Shown: positions 11,799 through 21,906 of the stretch, in pieces | Layout of the letters: every line of letters starts with the position of its first letter | Position numbering within the stretch: the first letter of the stretch is position 1 | From: Blattamonas nauphoetae | Lineage: Eukaryota; Preaxostyla; Oxymonadida | DNA: 64,000 nucleotides | Assembly (NCBI GenBank): GCA_033064195.1 | Contig: JARBJD010000043.1 | Span: 62,001 to 126,000, forward strand | Direction: 5' to 3' | The notes under the pieces: generated by a model | What the model saw: the letters and a program-made list of their open reading frames with translations, nothing else | Databases searched by the model: none | What the model was told of the DNA's origin: nothing | Program-made: the position numbers and the translations under genes

Positions 11799-12360
11799 CA
11801 GGCTTCTGATCAGGATCCGACTGATCCGACCATTTTTGATCCGACCATCCAGATTGTGTATATTGATCATTGTTTTGTGCAATTTAAGTCTTTATTCGAA
11901 CAAAAAAGTAATTATGAAGTGAAACTAAAAAAATGTTTTTAATAGTTTTGAACTTGAGGGTTTGAGTTGATTTGAAGATGATGGCGATGAAAACAAGAAT
12001 GAAGACAAATGACAAGGAGGAGGAGCATTTCGTGATCGAGATTCATGCAAATGAACACCGAATGATCGTCAGAATCGATGATTTCATCTTTCGCAAAACT
12101 TTGAAAATGGGATCGATCCATGAGAGTATGCCAAGAAAGTTGTTGAATGGACCAAAAACTCGGTTTTTTCGTGTTTCGAATCTTGAAAAGTCAAAAAAAC
12201 AATAGGAGATGTGAAGAAAACATCAGAAAAGAGTGGAAAGTGAGAAATATTGTGAAATCTCGAAGCTCCCAAATAGGCGATGATCTGACGGCAAATGAGT
12301 GCCCGTCGGATCAAATGATCCGACAAATGCCCTAAAATGTGCTGACCAGTCAGAACCCTG
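11799..12360. mobile_element. hAT-type MITE, 562 bp, 8-bp target duplication
   Basis: The ends are CAGGCTTCTGATC at 11799 and, inverted, CAGAACCCTG at 12351-12360. The flanks are identical, GTAATACG at 11791-11798 and at 12361-12368, an 8-bp target-site duplication typical of hAT elements. Subterminal motifs GATCCGAC and GTCGGATC repeat near both ends. It has no transposase, so it is non-autonomous. The ends match the elements at 13237, 35013 and 55308. Confidence 0.85.
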
Positions 12361-12690
12361 GTAATACGTGACGAAATGTTCGATTGAATGATGATAAACA
12401 ACAAACGAAACAGTTATTGAAGCTCCTAAATCTGAGGTTGATCAGACCCCAAATTTGTTCTCAAGTGTTTTATTTAGCCTTACTCGGAATTCAGCTCTAA
12501 ACGGTCCATTTTCTCCTCGTCATTGTCAATTGATATTGATTCAGAAACGAATTCCGGCCCACGTTGGGAATGATCATTGAATTGTTCCAGAAAATGGCCC
12601 TTTCATGGTCATGGAAATACACAATGAACCCTCAAATCAGAGATGAATCAACATCGATTTAAATGTTTTTTCGAAGAACAGTCAGTGGTG
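12361..12690. other. Spacer, nothing recognised
   Basis: This AT-rich stretch lies between a MITE and a broken minus-strand gene. No open frame, RNA gene or repeat of note was seen. Confidence 0.3.
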
Positions 12691-13228
12691 TCAATCACTT
12701 GTTGAGGGTTTCCAGTTCTCGAAAGAAGTGTAGTTCATCAGCAGAGAGCGTTGGAAACTCTTTGTAGTGCTTAACGTACCACGTGACTCCACGGTGTTCA
12801 TCCAGCGAACATGTGAGACTAAGAAGTTGAGGTTTGGACGAAAATTGAGATTTGATTTAGGGAGCAAAGATATCGTGTCTTGAATCGCCTCAAGCCAGTT
12901 GGAGAAGGTGATTGCCACGTCTGATTCGAACGGGAATTGAACCAAATACAGTCAGCGGACGGTCTGTGCAAAAGCTAGCTGGATGAAAAAGATTGATTCC
13001 GTCCTGTTGAGCCTCAGCATTGTCTCCGATGAAGGCGGTAAAACAAATCTGATGATTTGTGATTCTGGAGGGACAGTAAAGTGAAAGAGTATGGGAGGAT
13101 TCTTCAGATATGGTGTGAGAAGGATGCTCTCTGTCTCTTTCGAAACTTGAATCCATCCAGACAAACTGTGTTCCGAGTTTCCCGATCTTCTTCGAGATAG
13201 ACGCTCGATTTAATGTCGCAACTTAATC
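12691..13228 (-). pseudogene. Broken minus-strand gene, cut upstream by a MITE
   Basis: The minus strand reads ETESILLTPYLKNPPI, then SSETMLRLNRTESIFF, AFAQTVR, a TGA, and continues in the same frame with LYLVQFPFESDVAITF and NWLEAIQDTISLLPK to a stop at 12691. About 160 codons look like ordinary protein, interrupted by one in-frame TGA. Further upstream the reading continues in a shifted frame (KSSVYLEEDRETRNTV) to the MITE junction at 13229. Product unknown. I infer a host or element gene fragment that decayed before or after the MITE arrived. Confidence 0.45.
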
Positions 13229-13236
13229 CACATTGA

Positions 13237-13822
13237 CAGGGTTCTGAGTGGTCTGACCATTTTAGGCAAAGCTGAGTACAATTGTCCTCACCCGACCACT
13301 TTGGGGGTGAGGACAATTTGCCTAAACAGCCACTTCGAATCCACTCTTCTGGTGATGTCCCCTTCTCGTTCTTTTCACATATTTTGATAATTATTCAATT
13401 ATTTTTCATTATTTTTCACTTTCACACTTCAAAATGTCTCGGTTTAGTGTCACAAACTTTTTTCGAACCGCGGATTAAGCTCTGAAAGGGTCAGATCAAT
13501 CTCCGAAATTTACAATCTCATTTCTTTGGAATTGTTTCTGTGAAATGGATTTCATGTGACGATTTTTTCGATCTTTTCAGGTGAATAGAGGTAATTCAGA
13601 TTACGATGGTGATGGAGACAACCAAAAAAGAACTTGTCCACATCTTTCAATTCTATGGACAATTAATTCTCGTTTCAAGAATTTTGGATAATATGATAGT
13701 GATATGAAGAAGTATTGTGAAATGAAAGGAAATTATAAAGCAGGAATTTGGTGGGATCAAAAAAGCGTGGGATCAGTGGGATCAAAAAAGCGTGGGATCA
13801 GTGGGATCAAATCAGAACCCTG
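13237..13822. mobile_element. hAT-type MITE, 586 bp, 8-bp target duplication, hairpin near left end
   Basis: The left end is CAGGGTTCTGAGTGG and the right end, inverted, is CAGAACCCTG. Both are flanked by CACATTGA (13229-13236 and 13823-13830). A stem-loop lies near the left end: ATTGTCCTCACCC at 13281-13293 pairs with GGGTGAGGACAAT at 13305-13317. An outer pair TTTAGGCAAA/TTTGCCTAAA encloses it. The right end carries a duplicated GTGGGATCAAAAAAGC block. No transposase is present. Both ends match the larger element at 55308-57244. Confidence 0.88.
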
Positions 13823-14352
13823 CACATTGACCTTGTTGTCTTTGTGTTCGCCAGCTTGTCAAACTATGTGTAGTAATGATTTCAATGTTCATGATCAGGG
13901 CTTTGATTTCGATCCCATCGATCTCAAGCTTTTTGACCTCGACAAATTATCCGTGTGTTATTTGTTCACTTCTTCTCACTTCAAGTTAATTAAATCCGTA
14001 ATAGAACACAATTTGTTCAGAAAAACCACAATTGCCTTTAACTGTCTAAAAACGATGTCTATTTTTCATCACTGTTTTTTCATGTGGAAACAGTGATTTT
14101 CACAAAATAATGAAAATTCGAAGTGATTTTCAATTTAATATTGTGAGAAGATGATAATATTCACCTTGATATCGATAATTCTGTCAGATAAAGATGATCG
14201 AACCCACCAGAATTTGAACCATCATCGTCCATCTTCAGTCCTTCAATCACGGGTTCAGAAGGACGTGTTCTGTTTCATCTTTGTTCCTTTTTCATTCCAG
14301 AAAGCCATTGTTTCATGCTCATTTGTGAAATGTTGATGTTTTTTAACAAAAA
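13823..14352. other. Spacer with weak open frames
   Basis: A plus-strand frame continuing to 14096 (containing DLKLFDLDKLSVCYLF) and an intron-like TTCATTCCAG at about 14292-14301 are seen, without a recognisable product. Confidence 0.2.
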
Positions 14353-14559
14353 AGGAGAAAGAAAACGACGTATGGTGCATTTGAAGGAAAGTTCATGAGT
14401 GTAATGGTGGCTGAAAATGATCCTTTCGTCGATGATCTCGCTTTATTGCATTTTCAGTTGCCTAATTCGGACATCGGGAGACCTCACCTCCAAAATGGGG
14501 AGGTGAGGTCTTTCGACCTAAAGTTAACACTAAAAGTGTCTGACGACTATAAACCCTGA
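14353..14559 (+). CDS. Small coding-like fragment, 68 codons
   Basis: The open plus-strand reading KTTYGAFEGKFMSVMV, AENDPFVDDLALLHF, LKLTLKVSDDYKP ends in TGA. It has protein-like composition and lacks its own initiator at the left, so it is probably the last exon or a fragment of a gene. Inside it lies a perfect hairpin, AGACCTCACCTCC paired with GGAGGTGAGGTCT (14480-14512), unusual in a coding exon. No family is recognised. Confidence 0.25.
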   Translation, partial: RRKKTTYGAFEGKFMSVMVAENDPFVDDLALLHFQLPNSDIGRPHLQNGEVRSFDLKLTLKVSDDYKP

Positions 14560-14594
14560 ACATGCTCTTTTGGAAAAAAAGCAGAATAGGCAAT

Positions 14595-14894
14595 TCAGGA
14601 GTGAAAAATGGAGTTTAGAAACTTTGATAGTTTGATCGGCAGTGAGAGGCATCCATCCTTAGGAGCCAGCCAAGTTGACTTTTTTTGAAATCCATGAGGA
14701 ATGAACGCATCTAAAGTTGTCGCTTTCGACTTCACATATGTTGAATGTGCTGTCAATGGCGTTTGGAGTTTACCAGAGGCTGTTTGGTCTGCTTCCTTGG
14801 GCATTTCTCGCATCTCCTCAATATATAACTTCGTTTTCCCGAGTTGATCACGATCTGATACTCTTTCTTTCTTTTGAGTTTTTTGTAATGCCAC
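14595..14894 (-). CDS. Hypothetical protein fragment, 99 residues
   Basis: The minus-strand frame starts MALQKTQKKERVSDRD, is basic in its first half, then contains KATTLDAFIPHGFQKK and ends LNSIFHS. It has no signal peptide or membrane segment. It lies in a repeat-rich area and may be a transposon-derived fragment. No family is recognised. Confidence 0.25.
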   Translation of the reverse strand: MALQKTQKKERVSDRDQLGKTKLYIEEMREMPKEADQTASGKLQTPLTAHSTYVKSKATTLDAFIPHGFQKKSTWLAPKDGCLSLPIKLSKFLNSIFHS

Positions 14895-15076
14895 AAGCTG
14901 AGGCTCGTGGTTAGTCGGCCATGTGCCTGCTTGTTACAAGTCTGCTTCTGACTCACCTTTCACTTTATTGTCATTTTACCCACATCGTTGGAGAACATTC
15001 TCATTTGATTCTTGTACAATTCCTGAAGGGTACGAATCGGAATTCACAGACAACACTGGAATCAAAATGGATAATA

Positions 15077-15669
15077 GATTTGTCATTAACCCGGTCCGTG
15101 TCACCAACCCGGAACCTGGGGTTGAAAGAAACCAGATTGGTCCAACTAAGAAATTTTAATAATTTGAGAATTCAATTCCGCGGGGAATCGGAGAAAACCT
15201 CAAAATACTGAATACAACAGGAATGCACACATTTTTCAAACTTTTTCAGCTCAAATCTCCACAACCAGATATCCGTTTTACACCAAATAAAAGCATTTTT
15301 ATCGTGAATATATCGTAAAAAGACTCACAAACAAAATAATAAGTATTATTCCTAAGAAATTTTTGGGCGACAAAACAGCGTTTTTTCACATCTTCCCAAA
15401 TACCCAAATTTTTATTCAATTTTTTGTTCAATATTTTAGTTTCTCCAAAAAAATGTTTCTGTGAAACAAATCATGAAAATCGGTTCACTGGTTGTTGAGA
15501 TATCCTCGTACACATTTTAGAAAGCGGCCAAAGCGAGGTAGTTTTAAGGATTTCTCGAATTCCCCAAACGGGAAATTTCACAAATTTAGTTTTTTCTTCG
15601 TTGGACCGATATGGTTTCTTTCAACCCCAGGTTCCGGGTTGGTGACACGGACCGGGTTAATGACACATC
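15077..15669. mobile_element. TA-flanked inverted-repeat MITE, 593 bp
   Basis: The ends are near-perfect inverted repeats of about 65-70 bp. The left end starts GATTTGTCATTAACCCGG, and the right end read inverted starts GATGTGTCATTAACCCGG. They continue through AACCTGGGGTTGAAAGAA. A TA dinucleotide sits outside each end (15075-15076, 15670-15671), as in Tc1/mariner-type insertions. No transposase is present. The high similarity of the two ends suggests a fairly recent insertion. Confidence 0.75.
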
Positions 15670-15803
15670 TATAAGTGAGTTGGTGAGGACTCTCTGCACA
15701 TGCTATCTGTTTTTAAGTTTGGAAGTATGGTTACTTCAGAGTGATGGATAATTGAAGCAACCTGGAGTACCCGACTCCTGCCGCTGGAGCACCCATCCAT
15801 TTT

Positions 15804-16519
15804 GTGCGATTGACGATGTGGATGATTGACCTGGATTTTGGTTTGGACTCCGAAATATGGCAAGCCGCGGTGACGGGATTAACCCAAAGAGCTCGTCAAC
15901 GAAAGCTCCTCACACCTCAACGTTTCACTCACAATCAAATTCCTCCATTGAACACGTCACAACTGGGCGAGATCGGTAATGTCACGCCTCCTCTTTTTTT
16001 CTTCCAACTACGTCCCAAACAATACAATTTCAAACAGAACCCAGACAAGGAGATGAGGTGACTCCAACGGATCACAACCTGAAAGCGATTGACGAAATTG
16101 AGATGAATGATATCCAAACGAGGATGGTGGAGGTGGTGGCAGAATTACCTCTCTTCACCTGGAATCCGGTGGCTTTACAGACACTATGCGACGAAATGAA
16201 ACTGGATGAAGGGATCAAGCTCAACTTAGACGTGATTCGGGAGATTGCGGCACGAGAAGGTAGGAGGGTTGATGACCTCCTCATCGCCCTGAAGAAAGAA
16301 GAAAAAACCTGGAAGGTCCTAAATCTCAACATTCTTTCAAGCACAATTGGAGACACGAAACACAAATCCATCATTGATTGTCGGCTGGTATCAGTGTGTG
16401 CAAAGGCAAGGGCTGATAAAGTACCTAATTCAGTCGCAAATGTTGACAATTCCTCATTGACTTCTGAAACGCGTGATTGCACCTGGAATAGATGCCGAAA
16501 AAGGTGTGTCCCCAAATAA
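15804..16519 (+). CDS. Two-exon hypothetical protein
   Basis: Exon 1 runs from ATG 15804 (a second ATG at 15816 is possible) to about 15976. An intron of about 62 nt follows, GTAATGTC...TTCAAACAG, and exon 2 runs from about 16039 to 16519. Splicing joins TSQLGEIE with PRQGDEVTPTD in frame. Unspliced, the first frame ends within a few codons of the acceptor. The protein of about 217 residues is glutamine-rich early (LTQRARQRKLLTPQRF), then helical and charged (QTRMVEVVAELPLF, REIAAREGRRVDDLL), and ends in a cysteine/arginine-rich tail (CTWNRCRKRCVPK). No signal peptide or known domain was seen. A MITE lies just upstream, so the promoter may have been displaced. Confidence 0.45.
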
Positions 16520-17465
16520 TACACACTCACAGCAGAAGTTGAGTCTGGTTGCTACATGTTTCGGAGCACCTGCTCAGAATCAGACGATGAATAGTCACAA
16601 AAGAGATCCGACGTGGTTGTGACGGCAAAATGAAGAACTGAAATTGTAAAACCATTTTCTCGTTTCTGGATGTGTGAATACTGTTGGAGTGAAGTTGATG
16701 AGCAGAAATATTTATGGTCTGATCAATCAAGCAGAAGATGAGATCAGTTGATCTCACGTTCGACGTTTTGACATTTGATCAGTTTCTTATGTAGGAAGTT
16801 CAATAATTCACTCTCTTCCTCTTGTTCTCAGTCAAAGTCGGAAATGTCTGCAAACTGACCAACCCACATGGTTTTCTTCGACCGTTCATCACTTCTCTCC
16901 CGCCCACATTCGCTTATTGTGGTTATCACCGTGTCTCTGCTCTCTGATCCCAGCTTCATCAAAGTTCTTAAACATAACCCAACTTCATCAGACAGAATGG
17001 TCTGAACATTTTTCGTGTGAATTTTACATCTGAATCATTTCGCAGACTTCTATCTCTTCTTAAATTACCAACAATCGTCGTCCTCGTTTTCTTCAGTCTT
17101 TCGATCCACATGCATTGATTCCAAAACAATAATCACCTGTACATATCTTGTTGGACACCTCCAACGTTATTTCACTTCATCAAAGCGAATGACACTAAAT
17201 GTGAAGAATCGGAGGCGATCAAACATATTTTTGATGTGTGTGTCGATCTTCTTCGAAATCACGAATATCACCTTAATTTAAGAGGTTCAAATACAAGAAG
17301 TAAGGAGAGATCACTTTTCGGTGAGAACCGTCAGACCACTGCCCATGCCTTGGGAGAAGGGGGAAATTCGAATTCCTGCTCCTTCATCTTCACCAGATTC
17401 TTCTTTTTTCAACACTTCACAAAGATCCTTTTTTCTATGCTACTTTCGAGAATTCACCAATCGGC
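16520..17465. other. Pyrimidine-rich intergenic stretch
   Basis: No gene is recognised. Small frames at 17236-17487 and 17321-17521 overlap and are not convincing. No repeat ends were found before the hairpin at 17466. Confidence 0.3.
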
Positions 17466-17503
17466 TTCACAGCCCCTCTGCTCTTGAGCAGAGGGGCTGT
17501 GAA
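17466..17503. repeat. Perfect 18-bp hairpin
   Basis: TTCACAGCCCCTCTGCTC at 17466-17483 is followed by a 2-nt loop and its exact complement at 17486-17503. It is not at a recognised gene end. It may be a short foldback insertion or a site of hairpin-mediated repair. Confidence 0.85.
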
Positions 17504-17645
17504 GACTATCCGACGGTATGAAAAGGTGTCTGGAAAAGGATTGGGTGAAATGTAGATAAAACTAGATCTTTAAAACCCGGTCTCAAATCGAGAAAGAATA
17601 AAAACATCGTGAGAGTGTTGTGTCGGGCAAGGGTGAGCACATGTA

Positions 17646-18462
17646 CGGATCCGCAACGACTACGCTCTTTCGACTTTCTTTGAAAAAATGAGAGAGGTAA
17701 ACTGAGTTGTCATTGCGATCAATAATCACGTCTTAATTTTCCGGTTATCAAATCCAGAAGTGAGAAACCGTTCCACTTTTCTTTGAGTGAACGATCTGTG
17801 ATGAATAATGAGTTTATGGTCTTTTTAGAGTAGGAACTCTTTGGGAGCAACTGTTTGCATTCAGAAGACGAGTTGAAATGATCATAGATCGATCAATCGG
17901 GATGTCTGACACTTTCGTCCGCACGCAACTTTTGATTGAGCTAGGTTTTGCCCGCAACTAAAAATCATCTTCATCGAATGGAATACAAATTTTTGACAGA
18001 ATGATTGCTGAGTTGTATCGTCTATTGTCCAATTTCGACTTCAGTCGTCAGATTGTGGCTGATGTGTTAACGAATGGTGAGAGATCATTTTTAAGTCAGA
18101 AACAGACGAGTAAAATGGAGTAAGCATGAAAAATATCGGCATCTTCGAGGAATCTCATAACAGAATCCAGACATCAGATTCTTTCCGAAGAAAATTTGAA
18201 CGAGGTAGGTGAATGTTGTGAGATATTCTCATGTGACGGGACGTATTCGGTATTTCTGAAGTGAAATCGTGGTTTGATGCGGTGTCTGAATTCTACAAAG
18301 AAAAAGCAGAGATGATCAAAACTGTGAAATGGGCTGGTGATATGTCAGCAATGGGGAAGAAAATCGAAAAAAGAATGAATGATTATTGATCACATTGACA
18401 ACTCAGTTTGCCTCTCTCATTTTTTCAAAGAAAGTCGAAAGTGCGTAGTCGTTGCGGATCCG
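17646..18462. mobile_element. Inverted-repeat element, 817 bp, ends about 95 bp long
   Basis: The left end CGGATCCGCAACGACTACG and the inverted right end agree over about 95 bp (through TCGACTTTCTTTGAAAAAAT and GAGTTGTCA), with a handful of mismatches. The flanks do not show a clear target duplication. The interior includes small coding-like pieces (MIAELYRLLSNFDFSR at 18001, VKSWFDAVSEFYKEKA near 18262) that could be exons of a short gene. Long ends and size fit a non-autonomous MULE-like element, but the class is not proved. Confidence 0.7.
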
Positions 18463-18649
18463 CACACATCAAGAGCATTCAGAAGATGAATGAGTGAGAT
18501 GGAAGTTTTTACGCGTGGAACATATGGATTGAACAGGAAACGTGACAATGTTTCTTCATTTGGGGGACGATTGGTCGTCACGACATCAAATTGTATTAAC
18601 TACATTTGTGAAGGAATTTTTTAATTGAGCCACAACACTATAGATGGTT

Positions 18650-20764
18650 CCCAAAAATAAAAAGATGAAAATTCACAACCTGAATTTTCTTTGGTGTGTT
18701 CTGAGTTTGTATTGGCCATCTCGTGATACGATCCTTCACGGATTGACTGTGGACTCGGCGTTTTCAGAAAAAAGAAAAAATGGAGAGTTAATATATGAAA
18801 TGAAAAGTTTGAAGGTGATGCAGAATCCAACATCGCCGATGCTTTGTGTCTGTGACGTCCATAACTCCACCCACGACTACTGCCTCCACGACACGTATTC
18901 TTGCACAGTTTTTGGACCTTGGAATTGTTCGGGATGGAAGTGGACATTGCGCCAACCTTTTCATCGCTCACCAAAAAGAATCGCTATCACATCACGAAGG
19001 CTGTGTTTGAAAGCATAAAACAGCTCTGGCCTCCAGATCCAGATGAGTTGATCCTTCACTTCGTCCGAAACAGTTCGAGGTGCACGTCAGTGAAAGAATC
19101 ATTAATGAATGAGCATCTCGGTGTGCAGTTTTCGTTTCTTGATTCAATGATCTTGTTAAAGATTTTTGAAAAGAGAAAAACAATGACCTCCAATCTGCTC
19201 GCAATTTGCCATAAATCGACAATTGTGGCTTTGGACATCGAATCCGTTCTTTCCGCGCATCTCTCGTATTCGGAGATGAAAAAGGAAGGGTTCGAAAAGC
19301 CGCGAACTGGGTTTCGATCTGCACAAAAGCACCATCGAAACGTAGTTTATCAGGGGAGGATGTATCTCTGCTCCAAGAATTCATTAAAAATCATTCCAGT
19401 GAGAGCTGCCGTTGTTAAAGAGTTGGTACTGGGGATCCTTCGAACTTTATGAAAGAAAGAAGGCTTAATATGATAAAACACAGCACGTTTTGCCATCTGA
19501 CAATCGACATCAAGGAACCGAAATACAGAACGGACGTCTGTCCAGAGTGCCTCCGACTGACTGAGGCGCGGAAAGAATTTGGTAGGCTTCACCAAGATGA
19601 TCTAAAGGGTAGAGATGACTTACTGAGAGAAAAACAGGCATTGGAATATCATGTTTCAGCCGCAGATGATCAACGAGATGCGATTCGAACTCTGACGAAC
19701 TGCCTCCAAGCAAATCAATTCTATATCGTTGCTAACTTTAAAGATAATTGGAGGATACCAATTTGTACCGAAGAATCACAGATGGATTTCTTCACCAAAC
19801 AAGGACTTACTGATTTGTGTTTTGTCGGCATTCGTCTGTGAGGCCCTCAATAACTTGTAAGGAAAAAGCATCTTTGATCAGGCCCTTCATATCTTCTTCT
19901 CATCCGACTGTGGACCACAATTTAGAAATAAACACGTTCAGTGTTTTCTTCTCTCCGACATACCCACACTCAATCCTTCCACGACCACTTCCATTGTCCA
20001 CTATTTTGAACACCACGGCAAATCAATTTGCGACGCAGAATTCGAACATATGTCAAGAGCCATTCGACTCCGTCCACCAGCTGATCCAATCGGCTCTTGT
20101 TAGTCTTTTATCCAACATTTCATTCACATTATGCCCAACAGCTCTGAGATATCCATCCATTTTCTTCAGTTCACACCCCAATTCCATACCACAGTTCCAG
20201 AGTTGGATTATCGTGGAATACAACAATATCTCTGCTTCACTATGAATGATGGACTACTGTACGCCAGCTCATCAGCAACAATTCCAACCGAAAACTGGAT
20301 GCCAATTCATGTGCGAATTGTGAGAGTCTTAGAAGAAATCGATGTCAAAGAATGTCATACTAAATTAGTATCGTTCAGGTCACCAACAACACCCCCAAAA
20401 AAATCGATAAATTCAAACTGAGACACCACCAGATAGAAGACGGAACATGCTTGCAGACCAAAACTCCACAAAAACTGAGTACTGTGTGGTTTTGTTTTTC
20501 CTTATTGAATCCATTCAGGATGAGATTGCATCTCCTGAAAAATAAAGCAAGCAGATTGGGCGTCGAAGTGATGATCTCCCACAACTTGATCGGAGCTACC
20601 TGAAAAGAGAAAAACGCATCAAGCCAGCTTCTTTCGATGATGAATTCGTGTTTGAGGATACTGAGACTTGTGATGATGAAGAAAATGTCTTTGAGATAGA
20701 GAAAAAGGAAACGAAGAAAACAATGGGGAAAAAAAGGGTACGAATGGATCTGTCTGAGTACTGA
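18650..20764 (+). pseudogene. Decayed DDE transposase of a DNA transposon
   Basis: Pieces of one protein lie in order in different frames. Frame at 18901-19452: helical N-terminal part with KKNRYHITKAVFESIK. Frame at 19449-19841: zinc-finger-like CPECLRL, a downstream H at EYHVSAADDQR, and a core strand NFKDNWRIP, where the first catalytic acidic residue is expected and N precedes F. Frame at about 19862-20104: SSDCGPQFRNKHVQCF with the second catalytic Asp, then EHHGKSICDAEFEHMSR with the probable catalytic Glu. Frame at 20131-20421: PELDYRGIQQYLCF. Frame at 20546-20764: an acidic then basic tail ending DLSEY. At least four frame changes or introns separate the pieces. The H-G-K-S-x-C-D signature belongs to an RNase H-fold eukaryotic transposase group that I cannot name with confidence. 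Confidence 0.6.
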
Positions 20765-21148
20765 CTGGGATTAATCGATGGGACTTTCTAAAATTTTCAC
20801 CTCAAGATGAGTTTTGTTTTCTCAAAATTTGTGGAAAAGCGAAAGAACCAGTGACACCATTGAAAAATTTCTTCATATTTTTTGACGCATTTCATTTTGA
20901 ATGGTATCGTAAAAGAAGTCAATATGTGAAATGAAGTCTTCGTGGTGAGAAAGGACAGACAGACTCGGGGACTCTTGATCCACGACATTTTCTTCATTAA
21001 TTCAGTGAAAAATGAGATGAACTAATTATAGCGATGCTGTGAATCAAAAATGAGAAAAAGTGAACATTAAAGTGACTCTGGCGGGATTCGATCCTGGGTC
21101 CGGGGGGCAAAAAGTTGATCTAACACTTACAAGACAAGTGGACAGACA

Positions 21149-21289
21149 CTCTCGTCATTGTCCGTCGAGGATATAATACTGTGGATGAGAGTATCGAGAG
21201 AAGAAAAAGGTAGTCGATTTTCCGCAAAATTTGACCACATAATCGTGGCCATGCAAAGAAGGAACCTCATGAAAAGGGACGAGATATGG
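21149..21289 (+). repeat. Direct repeat, first copy
   Basis: Matches 21621-21761 in the same orientation over 141 bp with scattered differences (starts CTCTCGTCATTG, ends CGAGATATGG). It may be two remains of one small element or a local duplication. It has no coding signal. Confidence 0.8.
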
Positions 21290-21620
21290 GCCATTTTTTT
21301 TTGGATGTCTCCTCCGTCAAATCTCAACGTACAATGCATTTCATCTCTTAAATTCCACAAAATGTTGAGTATGACATGCAGTGAAGTGGTTTTAAGAACA
21401 AATTAGAGACTTCAAAATCCCCTATTTTTGGGACGACGACGAATAAAAAACTGGAGTTTCATTGTTATTAGGGAATGACTGTATCTGAACCGAAGGTGAG
21501 ATGATAGAAAGATCAAATCAGTATGTGTTGTGCGTGCCAGTAAAAAATACTATGGATGATATAATCGAGATTGATGAGCAAGAGTACGATTTGTTGTTGA
21601 GCGTGATTTCGCGAATGTCT

Positions 21621-21761
21621 CTCTCGTCATTGTTCGTCGAGGAAATAACACTAAGGATGAGAGTATCGAGAGAAGATAAAGGTAGTTGATTGTCCGCAAA
21701 ATTTGACCACATAATCGTGGCCATCCAAAGAATGATCCTCATGAAAAGGGACGAGATATGG
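21621..21761 (+). repeat. Direct repeat, second copy
   Basis: Partner of 21149-21289. The 330 bp between the copies is not repeated further. Confidence 0.8.
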
Positions 21762-21906
21762 TTCGGATCGATCAATTCCCAAAGTGAAACAATTCAAATA
21801 AACGAGCGACATGAAATAAGTTAAAAAAAGAAAATAACATCTGAATAATGGCTCAATTGAAATAAAATGACAGCGCAAAACACATGAACGTCGAAAATAA
21901 AGATTG

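Larger units (their letters stand above)
20765..21906. other. Non-coding stretch with a 141-bp direct repeat
   Basis: This lies between the transposase and the end of the beta-helix gene. It holds the repeat pair listed next and a tRNA-like T-arm trace, rejected below. Nothing else was recognised. Confidence 0.4.

Noticed and set aside
21070-21180. tRNA-like minus-strand sequence with GGATCGAATCCCGCC and a 5-bp stem around a CTT anticodon-like loop
   Set aside because: The T-stem does not pair well, the stretch between the two arms is far too long for a lysine tRNA, and no acceptor or D-arm partner is found upstream.
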